Shown piece after piece: positions 62,299 to 64,000 of a stretch of DNA of 64,000 nucleotides (the first letter of the stretch is position 1; each line of letters starts with the position of its first letter). The notes under the pieces are model-generated. The model was not told the DNA's origin and did not search any database. It saw only the letters and a list, made by a program, of their open reading frames with translations. This DNA comes from CAZSDU01 sp963662525 (GTDB taxonomy: Bacteria > Bacteroidota > Bacteroidia > Bacteroidales > FEN-979), in assembly GCA_963662525.1 (NCBI GenBank), contig OY759717.1, positions 2,480,001 through 2,544,000 on the forward strand, written 5' to 3'. Both the position numbers and the translations under genes were made by a program.

Positions 62299-63408
62299 TT
62301 ATTTGATAAGATTAATTATTTTATTTATGTCTTTTGGGTTCAAATCAGGATAAATTGGCAAACAAATTACGCTAACAGAAGCTTTATTTGCAATCTCCAA
62401 ATTCCCAATAGCTGACGAATCTAATCCTTTATAAATGGGAAAATTACTTATTAATGGGTAAAAATATCTTCTGCCAAATATTCCATTAGCTTGCAAATAC
62501 TCATAAAGTTCGTCTCTACTTTTTCCATATTTCATTTCATTAACAAAAATAGGATAATATGGGTAATTGTAGTTTTCAGTTCCAGGATATTGTTTAAAAA
62601 GTTTGATGCCATCAATGTCTTTCAATCCTTTATCATATAATTCAGCTACCTTTTTTCTTTTTTCAATATTTGCTTCTAAATTTTTTAACTGTAGTAATCC
62701 AAAAGCTGCCTGTACCTCATTCATTTTCGAATTTATTCCAGGAGCAGTTACGGTAACCTCGTCGGCAAAACCAAAGTTTTTTAAATAATCAATACGTTTT
62801 TTCGTTTTTTCCTCGTGAGAAATAATTGCCCCACCTTCAAAAGTATTAAATACTTTTGTTGCGTGAAAGCTCAATATTGATAAATCTCCATAATTTAAGA
62901 CTGATTGCCCTTTGTAATTAACTCCAAAGGCATGTGCGGCATCATAAATCACTTTCAATCCAAAAGTGTCTGCAATTTCTTGAATTCGCTGAACGTTAGC
63001 AGGATTACCATAAACATGTACAGGCAAGATGGCAGTTGTGTTTGGAGTTATGGCCGCGGCAATTTTTTCAGGATCGAGATTATGGTAAAATGGGTCAATA
63101 TCAACAAATACTGGTTTTAAATTATTCCACCAAAGTGAATTTGTGGTTGCAACAAAACTATATGGTGTAGTGATTACATCGCCAGAAATCTTTAATGCTT
63201 GTAAAGCTGTCAATAGAGCTAATGTGCCATTGGCAAAAAGAGATACGTACTTTACGCCTAAATATTCAGCTAATTCCTTTTCAAACTTTCTGTGAAATGG
63301 ACCATTATTTGTAAGGATTTTACTTTCCCATATTTGCTGCAACAATTCATGAAATTCTGCTAAGGGTGGTAAGGTGGGTTGGGTAACATAAATCGGTTTT
63401 TTTTTCAT
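62299..63408 (-). CDS. DegT/DnrJ/EryC1 sugar aminotransferase (dTDP-4-amino-type)
   Basis: The ATG at 63408 is two bases after the stop of the fucosyltransferase gene; the upstream TTG at 63432 would overlap it. The 369 residues have the phosphate loop 'FANGTLALLTALQALKISG', 'YDAAHAFGV' (Asp), and the Schiff-base Lys in 'FHATKVFNTFEGGAII'. This last form, 'HATKVF', is typical of 4-amino sugar enzymes acting on dTDP-4-keto-6-deoxy sugars (VioA/FdtB-like). The product would be a 4-amino-4,6-dideoxy sugar. Confidence 0.87.
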   Translation of the reverse strand: MKKKPIYVTQPTLPPLAEFHELLQQIWESKILTNNGPFHRKFEKELAEYLGVKYVSLFANGTLALLTALQALKISGDVITTPYSFVATTNSLWWNNLKPVFVDIDPFYHNLDPEKIAAAITPNTTAILPVHVYGNPANVQRIQEIADTFGLKVIYDAAHAFGVNYKGQSVLNYGDLSILSFHATKVFNTFEGGAIISHEEKTKKRIDYLKNFGFADEVTVTAPGINSKMNEVQAAFGLLQLKNLEANIEKRKKVAELYDKGLKDIDGIKLFKQYPGTENYNYPYYPIFVNEMKYGKSRDELYEYLQANGIFGRRYFYPLISNFPIYKGLDSSAIGNLEIANKASVSVICLPIYPDLNPKDINKIINLIK

Positions 63409-63410
63409 TT

Positions 63411-64000
63411 TTAGAATTTTACTTTTATCCAATCAGATGGCATGAATTTATTTGATTCGAATTGCTTTTGAGCGTTCTTATTATTATACCATAAAGCCGG
63501 ATAATAGACTTTCTTTAACGGATTTTCATTTAACCAGGCTCCCCACCAACTGAATGTACTATTGGCTATTATTTGATGCTTACAAGAACGCATAAGCATA
63601 AGATCGGCGATATCACCAGTTGTACTCCATGAGGTGTCAGAGAATGAATTATTTTCAATATACCTCACATTAGGAATTTTAGAAAATTGTTCTTTAACCC
63701 ATGTAATATCATCAGAAAAGAAAAAGAAAACGGGATTGCTTATATCTTCAATTGCTTTGTTCATTGCTTTTTCGTAATATTCTACTGGTAAACTTACAAA
63801 ATATGTATTTGTCAGATAGTCTTTTCGCCGGATGTGCACGGCAACCGAATTGATACTTTTAACTTCCTGATATATTGCCGCGTTCTCAGTGTTTAATAAA
63901 TGCTCTGTGTTTAAATCATTTAAAATAATGTCCCTGTATTCTTTGAAATAGATCTGGTTAGACAGCCACCCATCAATGTAATAATCACACGCCTTTTTTT
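63411..64000 (-). CDS. Alpha-1,2-fucosyltransferase-like GT11, C-terminal part (5' end outside window)
   Basis: The frame stays open to the window edge: 'DYYIDGWLSNQIYFKEYRDI', then the GT11 signature 'VAVHIRRKDYL' (HxRRxDY, GDP-fucose binding), 'PVFFFFSDDITWVKEQF' and 'ANSTFSWWGAWLNENP' (the F-S-W-W-x-A motif), ending 'KVKF'. The first residues are missing, so the true start is outside. It would transfer fucose or a related 6-deoxyhexose. The annotated internal GTG at 63839 is not the start. Confidence 0.9.
   Translation of the reverse strand, partial: KKACDYYIDGWLSNQIYFKEYRDIILNDLNTEHLLNTENAAIYQEVKSINSVAVHIRRKDYLTNTYFVSLPVEYYEKAMNKAIEDISNPVFFFFSDDITWVKEQFSKIPNVRYIENNSFSDTSWSTTGDIADLMLMRSCKHQIIANSTFSWWGAWLNENPLKKVYYPALWYNNKNAQKQFESNKFMPSDWIKVKF

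Overview
The window looks like a chromosomal segment of a member of the Bacteroidota, most likely the Bacteroidia. Several genes are preceded by the phylum's -7 element TAnnTTTG. Two secreted proteins end in type IX secretion (T9SS) sorting domains, and the moxR-DUF58-batABCDE operon, a DUF4783 protein and a WbqC-family protein are typical of the group. No taxonomic marker gene such as 16S rRNA is present, so the family cannot be named.

Layout. Positions 1-5.6 kb hold the start of a secreted repeat protein, tmRNA on the minus strand, a methyltransferase, gpsA and a TPR-PAS histidine kinase. From 5.6 to 9.2 kb there is a small sugar operon (LegB-like dehydratase, glycosyltransferase, flippase). 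From 9.2 to 12 kb there are brkB-like, nadC, DUF4783 and rlmH genes. From 12.1 to 21.2 kb lies the aerotolerance (bat) operon. A GxxExxY gene bounded by inverted repeats sits exactly between batB and batC. From 21.3 to 25.8 kb are two T9SS-exported proteins. From 25.8 to 31.9 kb are pyrE, a NUDIX gene, tRNA-Glu, a decayed hybrid sensor kinase, a Ycf48-like lipoprotein and two hypotheticals. From 31.9 to 36.9 kb a repeat-rich stretch carries an AAA ATPase, a DUF4143 relic, a Wzi-like barrel and an exosortase-like protein.

From 36.9 kb to the end nearly every gene is on the minus strand and forms a surface-polysaccharide cluster. It has an initiating sugar transferase, a Wzy polymerase, several glycosyltransferases, a partial GT11 fucosyltransferase and sugar-modifying modules. 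One module (WlbA/B/C-like enzymes plus a WbpG/HisH/HisF-like amidotransferase trio) suggests a 2,3-diamino-2,3-dideoxy-uronic acid carrying an acetamidino group. Another (two DegT aminotransferases, formyltransferase, ATP-grasp, WbqC) suggests a second N-acylated amino sugar. This half is visibly richer in A+T than the bat region. An IS scar lies at 58 kb.

The most unusual property is the density of short tandem repeats. At least six families of 7- or 8-bp units (GCGATAG, GGTGAGTT, GGAATTA, CCATGGTG, SATCCCG and TAAATCG types) sit at gene junctions and in several cases run into coding sequence. One forms most of the signal-peptide region of BatD. Palindromic elements with arms resembling those around the GxxExxY gene, but with no gene inside, occur twice at 32 and 34 kb. 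All function assignments rest on motif recognition by eye; no database search was possible.
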